A stretch of DNA of 64,000 nucleotides. Source: Stenotrophomonas acidaminiphila. GTDB taxonomy: Bacteria; Pseudomonadota; Gammaproteobacteria; Xanthomonadales; Xanthomonadaceae. The notes beneath the pieces were generated by a model. It did not search any database and was not told the DNA's origin. It worked only from the letters and a program-made list of their open reading frames with translations. Made by a program: the position numbers and the translations under genes. The stretch covers positions 604,501 to 668,500 of the forward strand of contig CP019797.1 in the NCBI GenBank assembly GCA_002951995.1, read 5' to 3'. Position 1 is the stretch's first letter. Every line of letters begins with the position of its first letter. Positions 29,695 to 38,951 of the stretch are shown piece after piece.

Positions 29695-29708
29695 TTGACC
29701 TGAATCAA
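29695..29708. promoter_or_regulatory. FNR/ANR-like box between copD and hslV
   Basis: TTGACCTGAATCAA matches TTGAT-N4-ATCAA at 9 of 10 positions. On the minus strand it is centred 41.5 bp upstream of position 29660, which itself follows a CATCAT (-10-like) at 29667-29672. This is the geometry of an FNR class II promoter reading toward copD. Confidence 0.45.
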
Positions 29709-29731
29709 GCTGTGCTGCCCGCGGGCGGCTG

Positions 29732-29757
29732 CTTGAACCGTCGGCCACTGCCCCCAT
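29732..29757 (+). promoter_or_regulatory. Sigma-32 heat-shock promoter of hslVU
   Basis: CTTGAA at 29732-29737 and CCCCAT at 29752-29757 are separated by 14 bp, followed by TGTTG. This fits the RpoH consensus (CTTGAA-N13-17-CCCCAT), lies 28 bp before the hslV ATG and agrees with the known heat-shock control of hslVU. Confidence 0.75.
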
Positions 29758-29784
29758 TGTTGCCGGGACACCCCGGAGGCCCCA

Positions 29785-30336
29785 ATGGATCCCAGCCAGA
29801 ACCCGAATGTTTTCCACGCCACCACCATCTGCTGCGTGCGTCGCGGCGAGCACGTGGCGATCGCCGGCGATGGCCAGGTCACGCTGGGCCATACGGTGAT
29901 GAAAGGCAATGCGCGCAAGGTGCGCCGGCTCGGCCGCGACGGCCAGGTGCTGGCCGGCTTCGCCGGTGCCGCCGCCGACGCCTTCACCCTGTTCGAGCTG
30001 TTCGAGGCCAAGCTGGAGAAGCACGGCCAGCTGACCCGCGCGGCGGTGGAACTGGCCAAGGACTGGCGCACCGAACGCCGCCTGGGCAAGCTCGAGGCGC
30101 TGCTGGCCGTGGCCGACCGGGAAACCTCGCTGATCATCAGCGGCACCGGCGACGTGATCGAACCGGAAGACGGCATCATCGCCATCGGCTCCGGCGGCTC
30201 CTACGCCCTGAGCGCGGCGCGCGCGCTGCTGGCGCATACCCAGATGGACGCGCGCGCGGTGGCCACCGAGGCGATCAACATCGCCGGCGGCATCTGCATC
30301 TATACCAATACCAACGTGGTGGTCGAAGAACTCTGA
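29785..30336 (+). CDS. hslV: ATP-dependent protease subunit HslV
   Basis: HslV is the proteasome-like peptidase that forms a dodecamer capped by HslU. The 183-residue protein has the N-terminal-nucleophile motif [11 protein letters not shown], the GDGQVTLG loop, [25 protein letters not shown] and the C-terminal [10 protein letters not shown]. The catalytic Thr (Thr13) is preceded by a 12-residue extension [12 protein letters not shown], so processing beyond Met removal is needed, unlike E. coli HslV. ATG 29785 is the first start after the heat-shock promoter. Confidence 0.97.
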   Translation: MDPSQNPNVFHATTICCVRRGEHVAIAGDGQVTLGHTVMKGNARKVRRLGRDGQVLAGFAGAAADAFTLFELFEAKLEKHGQLTRAAVELAKDWRTERRLGKLEALLAVADRETSLIISGTGDVIEPEDGIIAIGSGGSYALSAARALLAHTQMDARAVATEAINIAGGICIYTNTNVVVEEL

Positions 30337-30465
30337 GGCACGTGCCGCATGCACCCATGAAGCCGGTGGGGCCGATGCGCGGCATCCCCGCGCTCATCGG
30401 TTCCGGCGTTCCGTGCAGCCCGCGACTTCCGCCACCCCCGGCGCCATCGTTTCCCAGGTAAAGCC

Positions 30466-31839
30466 ATGAACCACAAGATCGAAGTTTCCTCCGCCACCAT
30501 GACCCCGCGCGAGATCGTGCAGGAGCTGGACCGGCACATCGTCGGCCAGCACGACGCCAAGCGCGCGGTCGCCATTGCCCTGCGCAACCGCTGGCGGCGC
30601 ATGCAGCTGCCGGCCGAGCTGCGCAACGAGGTGATGCCCAAGAACATCCTGATGATCGGCCCCACCGGCGTCGGCAAGACCGAGATCGCGCGGCGCCTGG
30701 CGACGCTGGCCAATGCGCCGTTCGTCAAGGTCGAGGCGACCCGCTTCACCGAAGTCGGTTACGTCGGCAAGGACGTGGAGCAGATCATCCGCGACCTGGC
30801 CGACACCGCGGTCAAGCTGTACCGCGAGCAGGCCAAGGTGCGGGTGCGCACCCAGGCCGAGGAGAAGGCCGAGGACCGCATCCTTGACGCGCTGCTGCCA
30901 CGGCGCAGCGTCGGCATCGGCTTCGATGCGGAGGCCGCGCGCAACGAGCCGTCGGCGGCCGACAGCGAGACCCGCATCAAGTTCCGGCGCATGCTGCGCA
31001 ACGGCGAGCTGGACGAGCGCGAGATCGAGCTGGAGATGTCCGCCAACGTGAGCATGGACATCATGACCCCGCCGGGCATGGAGGAAATGGGCCAGCAGCT
31101 GCGTTCGATGTTCGCCAATCTGGGCGGCGCCAAGTCGAACAAGCGCACGCTGACGATCAAGGCCGCACGCCCGCTGCTGGTCGAAGAGGAGGCCGGCAAG
31201 CTGGTCAACGAGGACGACATCCGCACGGCCGCGATCGAGGCCTGCGAGCAGCACGGCATCGTGTTCATCGACGAGATCGACAAGGTCGCCAAGCGTGGCG
31301 ACAACGTGGGTGGGGGCGATGTTTCGCGCGAAGGCGTGCAGCGCGATCTGTTGCCGCTGGTGGAAGGCTCCAACGTGTCCACCAAGTACGGCACGGTCAA
31401 GACCGACCACATCCTGTTCATCGCTTCCGGCGCGTTCCACCTGGCCAAGCCCAGCGACCTGATCCCGGAGCTGCAGGGGCGCTTCCCGATCCGCGTCGAG
31501 CTGGGCGCGCTCAGCAAGAACGACTTCGTGCGCATCCTTACCGAGCCGAAGGCGGCGCTGACCAAGCAGTACGAAGCACTGCTGGCCACCGAGGGGGTCA
31601 AGGTGAGCTTCACCGCCGACGCCATCGAGCGCCTGGCCGAGATCGCGTTCCAGGTCAACGAGCGGCAGGAGAACATCGGTGCCCGCCGCCTGCACACGGT
31701 GCTGGAACGGCTGCTGGACACGCTCAGCTACGAGGCGCCGGACCGCGACGGTGAAACCCTGGCCATCGACACCGCTTACGTCGACCGGCACCTGGGCGAA
31801 CTGGTGCAGGACCCGGACCTGAGCCGCTACATCCTGTAA
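30466..31839 (+). CDS. hslU: ATP-dependent protease ATPase subunit HslU
   Basis: HslU is the AAA+ unfoldase of HslVU. The 457-residue protein has Walker A GPTGVGKT at 65-72, a long I domain, Walker B with VFIDEIDK (Asp269, Glu270), the GYVGKDVE pore loop and the C-terminal LSRYIL tail that inserts into HslV. The gap from hslV is 129 bp without a good promoter, so the two genes are probably one transcript. A hairpin follows. Confidence 0.97.
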   Translation: MNHKIEVSSATMTPREIVQELDRHIVGQHDAKRAVAIALRNRWRRMQLPAELRNEVMPKNILMIGPTGVGKTEIARRLATLANAPFVKVEATRFTEVGYVGKDVEQIIRDLADTAVKLYREQAKVRVRTQAEEKAEDRILDALLPRRSVGIGFDAEAARNEPSAADSETRIKFRRMLRNGELDEREIELEMSANVSMDIMTPPGMEEMGQQLRSMFANLGGAKSNKRTLTIKAARPLLVEEEAGKLVNEDDIRTAAIEACEQHGIVFIDEIDKVAKRGDNVGGGDVSREGVQRDLLPLVEGSNVSTKYGTVKTDHILFIASGAFHLAKPSDLIPELQGRFPIRVELGALSKNDFVRILTEPKAALTKQYEALLATEGVKVSFTADAIERLAEIAFQVNERQENIGARRLHTVLERLLDTLSYEAPDRDGETLAIDTAYVDRHLGELVQDPDLSRYIL

Positions 31840-31857
31840 CCCCATCGCCTGTGCGAT

Positions 31858-31882
31858 GACGGCGCCCCCTGTGGGCGCCGTC
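31858..31882 (+). terminator. Hairpin after hslU
   Basis: GACGGCGCCC and GGGCGCCGTC form a 10-bp stem with a CCTGT loop, 18 bp past the hslU stop, followed by a weakly T-rich GTCGTTCC. The convergent TetR gene ends 30 bp further on. Confidence 0.6.
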
Positions 31883-31911
31883 GTCGTTCCGGGCGCCGCC
31901 AGGGCGGGGCG

Positions 31912-32583
31912 TCAGGCATCCCAGCCCGCGCTGTCGTCGTGCGCCGGAAACACGCCCGGCTGGAACACCCCCTCGCGGACGTAGGCCTGCAGCACCACGT
32001 CCATCACCATCAGCCCGTCGCGCTCCAGGTCGTACTCTTCCGGCTGCGCCATGGCGTTGTACAGCGCGCCGGTCAGGCTGATGTGCAGCATGCGGCTGGC
32101 GGTGGCCGCGTCGACCCCGGGGCGCAGCTGCCCCAGTTCGCGCGCGCGCTCCAGGGTGCGGGTGACCATGTCCAGCTCCTCCTGCGAGTTCTGGCGCTGC
32201 ATCGCCTGGATGCTCAGGCTTTCGCTGGACTGCTCGCTGCGCAGCAGGATCTCCATCAGGCTGCGTTGCCGCGGGTCGCCGGCCAGTTCGGCGAGCGAAA
32301 CGCGGATGACCTCGCGCAGGTCCAGGATCGGCGTCTGCCGCTGCGGCGCGTAGGTGCGCTGCAGGCGCTGCACGAACGGCATGCGGTCGCGCTCGATCAT
32401 CGCCTCCAGCACTTCGGTCTTGTTCCGGAAATGCCAGTACACCGCGCCGCGGGTATAGCCGGCGCGGGTGGCGATCATCGCCAGCGTGGTGCCGACCACC
32501 CCGTGTTCGTGGAAACAGGCGATCGCCGCGTCGAGGATGCCCTCGCGGGTCGCCTGTGCGTCCTCTTTGCTCTTACGCGCCAT
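31912..32583 (-). CDS. TetR family efflux repressor (AcrR/SmeT type)
   Basis: A 223-residue repressor. The N-terminal helix-turn-helix (ATREGILDAAIACFHEHGVVGTTLAMIATRAGYTRGAVYWHFRNK, given here across several helices) is closely similar to the AcrR/SmeT/TtgR efflux regulators; the C-terminal part is a drug-sensing helical domain. It is transcribed divergently from an RND pump, and an AcrR-like operator lies in the shared 214-bp region. The start MARKSKEDAQ at 32583 matches the SmeT N terminus; the upstream in-frame start adds nine unrelated residues. It probably represses both itself and the pump. Confidence 0.9.
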   Translation of the reverse strand: MARKSKEDAQATREGILDAAIACFHEHGVVGTTLAMIATRAGYTRGAVYWHFRNKTEVLEAMIERDRMPFVQRLQRTYAPQRQTPILDLREVIRVSLAELAGDPRQRSLMEILLRSEQSSESLSIQAMQRQNSQEELDMVTRTLERARELGQLRPGVDAATASRMLHISLTGALYNAMAQPEEYDLERDGLMVMDVVLQAYVREGVFQPGVFPAHDDSAGWDA

Positions 32584-32635
32584 CGCAGTGCCGTTGCACA
32601 CAACTGACATGAAACATGTCTGAATTCTACCAATT

Positions 32636-32659
32636 TACAAACAGACATGCATGTATGTA
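32636..32659. promoter_or_regulatory. Predicted TetR/AcrR-type operator for the RND pump
   Basis: TACAAACA-N8-TGTATGTA is a 24-bp imperfect palindrome (18 of 24 positions symmetric), close to the E. coli AcrR operator TACATACA...TGTATGTA. It overlaps a TTTACA (32634-32639) that could be the -35 of the adaptor gene. An additional 8-bp inverted repeat, CATGTCTG (32615-32622) / CAGACATG (32642-32649), overlaps it. Confidence 0.6.
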
Positions 32660-32797
32660 TTCTTCCGCGCTCTTTTGCCGTCATTCGATCGCGGTAACGT
32701 GCGCAGGCCCTTCCTGTGCGCCGCCGCGGGTGGCCGCCGTCCAGGGCGGGCCGGCCCGGTCGCATGGCTTCCTTCCTTACTGCCGAGTTTCCCCGCC

Positions 32798-33970
32798 ATG
32801 AGTCGATCGATTCTCCGCCCCGTCCTCCTGTCGCTGCTGGTCGCCGGCGCACTGGCCGCCTGTGGCGGGCAGCCGCCGCAGCAGGGTGGTGGCCCCGGGC
32901 AGGTCACCGTCGTCACCCTGAAGGCCGAGCCGGTCACCCTGACCCGCGAACTGGTCGGCCGGGCCACCGGCTACCAGGTGGCCGAAGTGCGGCCGCAGGT
33001 CAGCGGCATCGTCGCCCGGCGCCTGTTCACCGAGGGCAGCGTGGTCAAGCAGGGCCAGCCGCTGTACCAGCTCGACGACGCCGCCTACCGTGCCCAGGCC
33101 AACAGCGCGCGGGCGCAGCTGGCGCGCGCCGAAGCCAGCGCCAACGCCGCGCGGCTGGCCGCGCGGCGCAGTACCGAGCTGGTCAAGAGCCGGGTGATCA
33201 GCGTGCAGGACGACGAGAACGCGCAGGCCGCCTGGAAGCAGGCCGAGGCCGACGTCGGTGCCGCCCGCGCCGCGCTGGACGCGGCCAACGTCACCCTGGG
33301 CTATGCCCGCATCACCGCGCCGATCAGCGGCCAGATCGGCAAGTCCAGCGTCACCCAGGGCGCGCTGGTCAGTGCCGGCCAGGCCGAAGCGCTGGCCACC
33401 ATCAACCAGCTGGACCCGATCTACATCGACGTCAGCCAGTCCTCGGCCGAGCTGCTGCAGCTGCGCCGCGAGCTGGCCGCCGGGCGCCTGCAGGGCGCGA
33501 CCGGGCTGCCGGTGGACATCGTGCTGGAAGACGGCAGCACGTACGCGCACAAGGGCACGCTGGAGTTCTCCGAGGTCAGTGTCGACCCCAGCACCGGCAG
33601 CTATGGCCTGCGGGTGCGGGTGGACAATCCCGAGCAGGTGCTGATGCCGGGCATGTTCGTGCGCGCGGTGCTGGGCAGCGGCGTGCGCCAGGACGCGCTG
33701 CTGGTGCCGATGCAGGGCATCACCCGCGACCCCAAGGGCAATGCGAGCGCGATGGTGGTCGATGGCGAGGGCAAGGTCGCCCAGCGCGCGGTCACCGTCA
33801 GCCGTGCCATCGGCGACAAGTGGCTGGTCGAGGACGGCCTGAAGGCCGGCGACAAGGTCATCGTCGAGGGCCTGCAGAAGATCGGCCCGGGCATGCCGGT
33901 GCAGGCCACCGAGAAGGGTGCCGAGCCCGCCAAGCCCGCGGCGCCCGCCGCGCCGGCCGCCCAGCAGTAA
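32798..33970 (+). CDS. RND efflux periplasmic adaptor (AcrA/MexA/SmeD type) lipoprotein
   Basis: The membrane-fusion subunit of a tripartite drug efflux pump. The 390-residue protein is a lipoprotein with lipobox LAAC (Cys22) followed by CGGQPPQQGGG. It has the barrel-sandwich lipoyl halves (VRPQVSGIVARRLFTEGSVVKQGQPLYQLD and TLGYARITAPISGQIG, quoted across the two halves), an alpha-hairpin of about 60 residues between them, and a beta-barrel with RVDNPEQVLMPGMFVR. The tail is Ala/Pro-rich. It is 12 nt upstream of the pump gene and divergent from the repressor. Confidence 0.93.
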   Translation: MSRSILRPVLLSLLVAGALAACGGQPPQQGGGPGQVTVVTLKAEPVTLTRELVGRATGYQVAEVRPQVSGIVARRLFTEGSVVKQGQPLYQLDDAAYRAQANSARAQLARAEASANAARLAARRSTELVKSRVISVQDDENAQAAWKQAEADVGAARAALDAANVTLGYARITAPISGQIGKSSVTQGALVSAGQAEALATINQLDPIYIDVSQSSAELLQLRRELAAGRLQGATGLPVDIVLEDGSTYAHKGTLEFSEVSVDPSTGSYGLRVRVDNPEQVLMPGMFVRAVLGSGVRQDALLVPMQGITRDPKGNASAMVVDGEGKVAQRAVTVSRAIGDKWLVEDGLKAGDKVIVEGLQKIGPGMPVQATEKGAEPAKPAAPAAPAAQQ

Positions 33971-33982
33971 GCGGAGACATCC

Positions 33983-36900
33983 ATGGCTCGCTTCTTCATT
34001 GATCGGCCCATCTTCGCGTGGGTCATCGCCATCATCATCATGCTCGCCGGCGCGCTGGCGATGCTCAAGCTGCCGGTCTCGATGTACCCGGAGGTCGCGC
34101 CGCCGGCGGTATCGATCTCGGCCAGTTACCCGGGTGCGTCGGCCAAGGTGGTCGAGGACTCGGTGACGCAGATCATCGAGCAGAACATGAAGGGCCTGGA
34201 CGGGCTGATCTACTTCTCGTCGAACAGCTCTTCCAACGGCCAGGCCAGCATCACCCTGACCTTCGAGAGCGGCACCAACCCGGACATCGCCCAGGTGCAG
34301 GTGCAGAACAAGCTGCAGCTGGCGATGCCGCTGCTGCCGCAGGAAGTGCAGCGCCAGGGCATCAACGTCGCCAAGTCCAGCTCGGGCTTCCTCAACGTCG
34401 TCGGCTTCGTGTCCGAGGACGGCAGCATGGACGAGCACGACATCTCCGATTACGTCGGCTCCAACGTTCTGGACCCGCTCAGCCGGGTGCCGGGCGTGGG
34501 CTCGATCGAGGTGTTCGGCGGCAAGTACGCCATGCGCATCTGGCTGGACCCGAACAAGCTGCAGACCTACCGGGTCTCGGTGGACGAGGTGAGCGCGGCG
34601 GTACGCGCGCAGAACGCGCAGGTGGCCGTGGGCCAGCTGGGCGGCGCGCCGGCGGTGAAGGGCCAGCAGCTCAACGCCACCATCAACGCGCAGGACCGGC
34701 TGCAGACCCCGCAGCAGTTCCGCGACATCGTGCTGCGCACCGAGGCCGACGGCTCGACGCTGCGGCTGGGCGACGTGGCGCGGGTGGAGCTGGGCGCGGA
34801 AACCTACGACTTCGTGACCCGCTACAACGGCAAGCCGGCCTCCGGCCTGGCCGTCACCCTGGCCACCGGCGCCAACGCGCTGGACACCGCCGAAGGCGTG
34901 CGCAAGACCCTGGACGAGCTGGCGGCCAATTTCCCGCACGGGCTCAAGGCGGTGATCCCGTACGACACCACGCCGTTCGTGAAGGTGTCGATCAAGGGCG
35001 TGGTCAAGACCCTGCTCGAGGCGATCGTGCTGGTGTTCCTGGTCATGTACCTGTTCCTGCAGAACTTCCGCGCCACGCTGATCCCGACGATCGCGGTGCC
35101 GGTGGTGCTGCTGGGCACGTTCGGCATCCTCGCCGCGCTGGGCTTCTCGATCAACATGCTGACCATGTTCGCCATGGTGCTGGCGATCGGCCTGCTGGTG
35201 GACGACGCCATCGTGGTGGTGGAGAACGTCGAGCGCATCATGTCCGAGGAAGGGCTGTCGCCGCTGGAGGCCACGCGCAAGTCGATGGGGCAGATCACCG
35301 GCGCGCTGGTCGGCATCGGCCTGGTGCTGTCGGCGGTGTTCGTGCCGATGGCGTTCATGAGCGGCTCCACCGGCGTGATCTACCGCCAGTTCTCGGCGAC
35401 CATCGTCTCGGCGATGGCGCTGTCGGTGCTGGTGGCGATCGTGCTGACCCCGGCGCTGTGCGCGACCATGCTCAAGCCGCTGAAGAAGGGCGAGCACCAT
35501 GTCGCCCACCGCGGCCTGGCCGGGCGCTTCTTCAACGGCTTCAACAATGGCTTCGACCGCACCAGCGCGACCTACCAGCGCGGCGTGCGCGGGATCCTGG
35601 CGCGGCCGTGGCGGTTCATGGCGGTGTTCGCGGCGCTGGCGGTGGCCATGGCGGTGTTGTTCATGCGCCTGCCCAGCTCGTTCCTGCCCAACGAGGACCA
35701 GGGCATCCTGATGGCGCTGGTGCAGGCGCCGGTGGGCGCCACCCAGGAGCGCACGCTGGAGTCGATCTACAAGCTGGAGGACCACTTCCTGCAGAACGAG
35801 AAGGACGCGGTGGAATCGGTGTTCTCGGTGCAGGGCTTCAGCTTCTCCGGCATGGGCCAGAACTCGGGCATGGCGTTCGTCAAGCTCAAGGACTGGGACG
35901 AGCGCACCGCCGACCAGGGCGTGGGCCCGGTCACCGGGCGCGCGATGGCCGCGCTGGGGCAGATCAAGGACGCCTTCATCTTTGCCTTCCCGCCGCCGGC
36001 GATGCCGGAGCTGGGTACCGCCTCGGGCTACACCTTCTTCCTGAAGGACAACACCGGGCAGGGCCATGAGGCGCTGGTCAATGCGCGCAACCAGCTGCTG
36101 GGCATGGCCGCCAGGAGCAGCAAGCTGGCCAACGTCCGCCCCAACGGCCTGGACGATACCCCGCAGCTGCGGCTGGACATCGACGTGGCCAAGGCCGGCG
36201 CCCACGGGCTGTCGCTGGATGCGATCAACAGCACCCTGGCCACCGCGTGGGGCTCGAGCTACGTCGACGATTTCATCGACCGCGGCCGGGTCAAGCGCGT
36301 GTACATGCAGGCCGACGACGGCTTCCGCATGAACCCGGAGGACTTCAACCTGTGGACGGTGAAGAACAGCGCCGGGCAGATGGTGCCGTTCTCGGCCTTC
36401 GCCAGCCAGCGTTGGGACTACGGTTCGCCGCGGCTGGAGCGCTACAACGGCGTGTCCGCGCTGGAAATCCAGGGTGAGGCCGCGCCGGGCGTGGCCTCGG
36501 GCGACGCCATGGCCGAAGTGGAGAAGCTGGCCAGCCAGCTGCCGCCGGGCTTCAGCATCGAGTGGACCGCGGTGTCCTACCAGGAGCGCGAGGCCGGTGC
36601 GCAGACGCCGCTGCTGTACACCCTGTCGCTGCTGATCGTGTTCCTGTGCCTGGCCGCGCTGTACGAGAGCTGGAGCGTGCCGACCGCGGTGCTGCTGGTG
36701 GCGCCGCTGGGCATCCTCGGCGCGGTGCTGGCCAACACCTTCCGCGGCATGGAGCGCGACGTCTACTTCCAGGTGGCGATGCTGACCACGGTGGGCCTGA
36801 CCTCGAAGAACGCGATCCTGATCGTCGAGTTCGCCAAGGAGCACCTGGAGAAGGGCGCGGGCGTGATCGAGGCGACGATGCATGCGGTACGCGACCGCCT

Positions 36901-37129
36901 GCGCCCGATCGTGATGACCTCGCTGGCGTTCGGCCTGGGCGTGCTGCCGCTGGCCATCGCTTCGGGCGCCGGTTCCGGCGCGCAGCGCGCCATCGGCACC
37001 GGCGTGCTGGGCGGCATGATCGCCGGCACCGTGCTTGGCCTGTTCTTCATCCCGCTGTTCTTCGTGGTGGTGCAGCGTCTGTTCAATCGCCGCCGCCTGG
37101 CCGCGAACGGGGAACCGCCGCAGGCCTGA
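33983..37129 (+). CDS. RND multidrug efflux permease (AcrB/MexB/SmeE type)
   Basis: The inner-membrane proton/drug antiporter. It is 1048 residues, the normal HAE1 length. It begins [20 protein letters not shown]. The proton-relay residues align with E. coli AcrB: Asp407 and Asp408 in [13 protein letters not shown], and Lys942 in [14 protein letters not shown]. Twelve membrane helices and the two large periplasmic porter/docking loops are present. A GGAG precedes the ATG. No outer-membrane factor gene follows; the next feature is a strong hairpin. Confidence 0.95.
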   Translation: MARFFIDRPIFAWVIAIIIMLAGALAMLKLPVSMYPEVAPPAVSISASYPGASAKVVEDSVTQIIEQNMKGLDGLIYFSSNSSSNGQASITLTFESGTNPDIAQVQVQNKLQLAMPLLPQEVQRQGINVAKSSSGFLNVVGFVSEDGSMDEHDISDYVGSNVLDPLSRVPGVGSIEVFGGKYAMRIWLDPNKLQTYRVSVDEVSAAVRAQNAQVAVGQLGGAPAVKGQQLNATINAQDRLQTPQQFRDIVLRTEADGSTLRLGDVARVELGAETYDFVTRYNGKPASGLAVTLATGANALDTAEGVRKTLDELAANFPHGLKAVIPYDTTPFVKVSIKGVVKTLLEAIVLVFLVMYLFLQNFRATLIPTIAVPVVLLGTFGILAALGFSINMLTMFAMVLAIGLLVDDAIVVVENVERIMSEEGLSPLEATRKSMGQITGALVGIGLVLSAVFVPMAFMSGSTGVIYRQFSATIVSAMALSVLVAIVLTPALCATMLKPLKKGEHHVAHRGLAGRFFNGFNNGFDRTSATYQRGVRGILARPWRFMAVFAALAVAMAVLFMRLPSSFLPNEDQGILMALVQAPVGATQERTLESIYKLEDHFLQNEKDAVESVFSVQGFSFSGMGQNSGMAFVKLKDWDERTADQGVGPVTGRAMAALGQIKDAFIFAFPPPAMPELGTASGYTFFLKDNTGQGHEALVNARNQLLGMAARSSKLANVRPNGLDDTPQLRLDIDVAKAGAHGLSLDAINSTLATAWGSSYVDDFIDRGRVKRVYMQADDGFRMNPEDFNLWTVKNSAGQMVPFSAFASQRWDYGSPRLERYNGVSALEIQGEAAPGVASGDAMAEVEKLASQLPPGFSIEWTAVSYQEREAGAQTPLLYTLSLLIVFLCLAALYESWSVPTAVLLVAPLGILGAVLANTFRGMERDVYFQVAMLTTVGLTSKNAILIVEFAKEHLEKGAGVIEATMHAVRDRLRPIVMTSLAFGLGVLPLAIASGAGSGAQRAIGTGVLGGMIAGTVLGLFFIPLFFVVVQRLFNRRRLAANGEPPQA

Positions 37130-37163
37130 CCGCTGCGCGGCGCTGGTCGCCGCGCCGGCATGG

Positions 37164-37189
37164 CGCCGCCGGGGCATGCCCCGGCGGCG
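37164..37189 (+). terminator. Hairpin closing the RND operon
   Basis: A 26-nt near-perfect palindrome (12-bp arms CGCCGCCGGGGC / GCCCCGGCGGCG around AT), 34 bp past the pump stop, followed by TCGTC. It separates the pump from the convergent small gene. Confidence 0.6.
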
Positions 37190-37208
37190 TCGTCATGCGC
37201 CCTGGGGG

Positions 37209-37460
37209 TCAGTCCGGGTGGACCGCCGCATCCACCAGCTGCGCTTCCTCCACCGCCCCCAGGCGCTGGGCGAAGGTGGCCATGCGGTTGCATAGCTCGG
37301 CGCGGTGCTCGGGGAAGGCGGCGGCCAGCTCGTTCTGGATCTGCTGGTAGGCGTCCCAGAAGGCGGCGGAGCGGCGATGGCGGGCATAGTGGGCGCGCAG
37401 GCGTTCGCCGGCCTGGCGCAGCGATTCCCGATGGCGTCCGTGTACGGGCGGAAGATGCAT
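37209..37460 (-). CDS. Small conserved hypothetical protein
   Basis: 83 residues, no family recognised. Starting MHLPPVHGRHRESLRQAGERLR, it is helical and charged, with an aromatic FWDAYQQIQNELAAAFPEH segment and no signal peptide or membrane helix. A GGTGA lies upstream of the ATG at 37460. Codon use looks coding, like that of its neighbours. Transcribed toward the RND pump. Confidence 0.6.
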   Translation of the reverse strand: MHLPPVHGRHRESLRQAGERLRAHYARHRRSAAFWDAYQQIQNELAAAFPEHRAELCNRMATFAQRLGAVEEAQLVDAAVHPD

Positions 37461-37641
37461 CGCGTCACCTTGATGGCAGTGCCCCCTGCACGACCGAGCA
37501 TAGCCGGTGTCGACGACACCGGGGTGGCGGTGCGATGGCGGAACTGCCTGGATGTGGACTGCGTCACACCCGGCGCGATGGCGGCCGAACGGAGCAGCCG
37601 CCCGCGGCGCGGCCGCGGTCCTGCGCGGGCGCTGCGGCACC

Positions 37642-38094
37642 TTACTCGCCGATATCCTCGTTCCAGACCTCGGGGTTGTCGGCGATGAAGTCGCGCATCA
37701 TCGCGATGCAGCCGGCATCGTTCAGGTCGATGACCCTGACCCCGTTCTCGCGCAGCCAGTCGATGCCGCCGGCGAAGGTGACCGATTCGCCGACCACCAC
37801 GGTGCCGATGTTGAACTGGCGCACCAGCCCGGAGCAGTACCAGCACGGGGCCAGGGTGGTGACCATGATGGTGTCGCGGTAGCCGCGCTGGCGGCCGGCC
37901 TTGCGGAAGGCGTCGGTTTCGCCGTGGATGGAGGGGTCGCCCTCCTGCACCCGGCGGTTGTGGCCGCAGCCGAGCAGGCGGCCGTCGTTGTGGTACAGCG
38001 CCGCGCCGATCGGGATGCCGCCCTCGGCCAGGCCCTGGCGGGCCTCGGCGATGGCGGTGTCGAGCAGGGCGCGGTAGTCGGGCGTGGCGATCAT
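37642..38094 (-). CDS. Fungal-type cytosine/nucleoside deaminase
   Basis: A 150-residue zinc deaminase of the CDA fold. Zinc ligands and catalytic Glu are in IHGETDAF (His57, Glu59) and PCWYC (Cys84, Cys87). Beyond the core, GGIPIGAALYHNDGRLLGCGHN, VVVGESVTFAGG and above all the C-terminal WNEDIGE resemble yeast cytosine deaminase Fcy1, which ends in WFEDIGE. This makes conversion of cytosine to uracil more likely than tRNA editing (TadA) or guanine deamination. Monocistronic, divergent from ubiE. Confidence 0.85.
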   Translation of the reverse strand: MIATPDYRALLDTAIAEARQGLAEGGIPIGAALYHNDGRLLGCGHNRRVQEGDPSIHGETDAFRKAGRQRGYRDTIMVTTLAPCWYCSGLVRQFNIGTVVVGESVTFAGGIDWLRENGVRVIDLNDAGCIAMMRDFIADNPEVWNEDIGE

Positions 38095-38173
38095 CGGGGC
38101 AGGGATCCGTCGGGTGGCCGGCCATGATAACGGCGCCTTCCCGGGGCCCGCCGCGCCGCCGCCGCGGGAGTGC

Positions 38174-38179
38174 GATAAT
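38174..38179 (+). promoter_or_regulatory. -10 box of ubiE (leaderless type)
   Basis: GATAAT lies 7 nt before the ubiE ATG, with CGGCCGC between and no Shine-Dalgarno. Confidence 0.45.
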
Positions 38180-38186
38180 CGGCCGC

Positions 38187-38951
38187 ATGAGCGAATCCCC
38201 CTACAAGAGCGGCACCACCCACTTCGGCTTCCGCGACGTGCCGGCCAAGGACAAGCAGAAGCTTGTCGGCCAGGTGTTCACGTCGGTGGCCGACAACTAC
38301 GACCTGATGAACGACCTGATGAGCCTGGGCATCCATCGGTTGTGGAAGCGCTACTTCGTGGCCACCGCCCAGGTGAAGCCGGGCGACCGCGTGCTCGACC
38401 TGGCCGGCGGCACCGGCGACATCGCCGTGCTGCTCAAGGAGCGGCTCGGCGCCGAGGGCAGCGTGGTGCTGGGCGACATCAATGCCGGCATGCTGTCGGT
38501 GGGCCGCGACCGCCTGACCAACCGCGGCCACGTGTCCGGCTTCGAGTGGGTGCAGCTCAACGCCGAGGCGTTGCCATTCCCGGACCAGAGCTTCGACCTG
38601 GTGACCATTTCCTTCGGCCTGCGCAACGTCACCGACAAGGACGCCGCGCTGCGCGAGATGTACCGCGTGCTCAAGGTCGGCGGCCAGGCGCGCGTGCTGG
38701 AGTTCTCCGAAGTCACCGCCGACTGGTTCAAGCCGATCTACGACTTCCACTCGTTCAAGGTGCTGCCGCGGCTGGGCAAGCTGTTCGCGCGCGGCGACGG
38801 CGACAGCTACCAGTACCTGGCCGAGAGCATCCGCAAGCATCCGCCGCAGGAAGAACTCAAGGCGATGATGGCCGAGGCCGGCTTCGCGCGCTGCCATTAC
38901 AAGAACCTCAGCGGCGGCATCGTCGCCATCCACTCCGGCTACAAGATCTAG
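38187..38951 (+). CDS. ubiE: Ubiquinone/menaquinone biosynthesis C-methyltransferase
   Basis: UbiE methylates the benzoquinone (and naphthoquinone) ring using S-adenosylmethionine. The 254-residue class I methyltransferase has the SAM motif DLAGGTGD at 71-78, the family signature YDLMNDLMSLGIHRLWK, FGLRNVTDK and a C-terminal LSGGIVAIHSGYKI. The ATG at 38187 gives the expected N terminus (THFGFRDVPAKDK). The gene is flanked by an inverted repeat on its 3' side. Confidence 0.96.
   Translation: MSESPYKSGTTHFGFRDVPAKDKQKLVGQVFTSVADNYDLMNDLMSLGIHRLWKRYFVATAQVKPGDRVLDLAGGTGDIAVLLKERLGAEGSVVLGDINAGMLSVGRDRLTNRGHVSGFEWVQLNAEALPFPDQSFDLVTISFGLRNVTDKDAALREMYRVLKVGGQARVLEFSEVTADWFKPIYDFHSFKVLPRLGKLFARGDGDSYQYLAESIRKHPPQEELKAMMAEAGFARCHYKNLSGGIVAIHSGYKI

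Noticed and set aside
32777..37177. A 1466-codon open frame antisense to the RND adaptor and permease
   Set aside because: High-GC coding DNA leaves long stop-free shadow frames. This one is His/Gln/Arg-rich, has no family similarity, and the opposite strand encodes two clear RND proteins with conserved catalytic residues.
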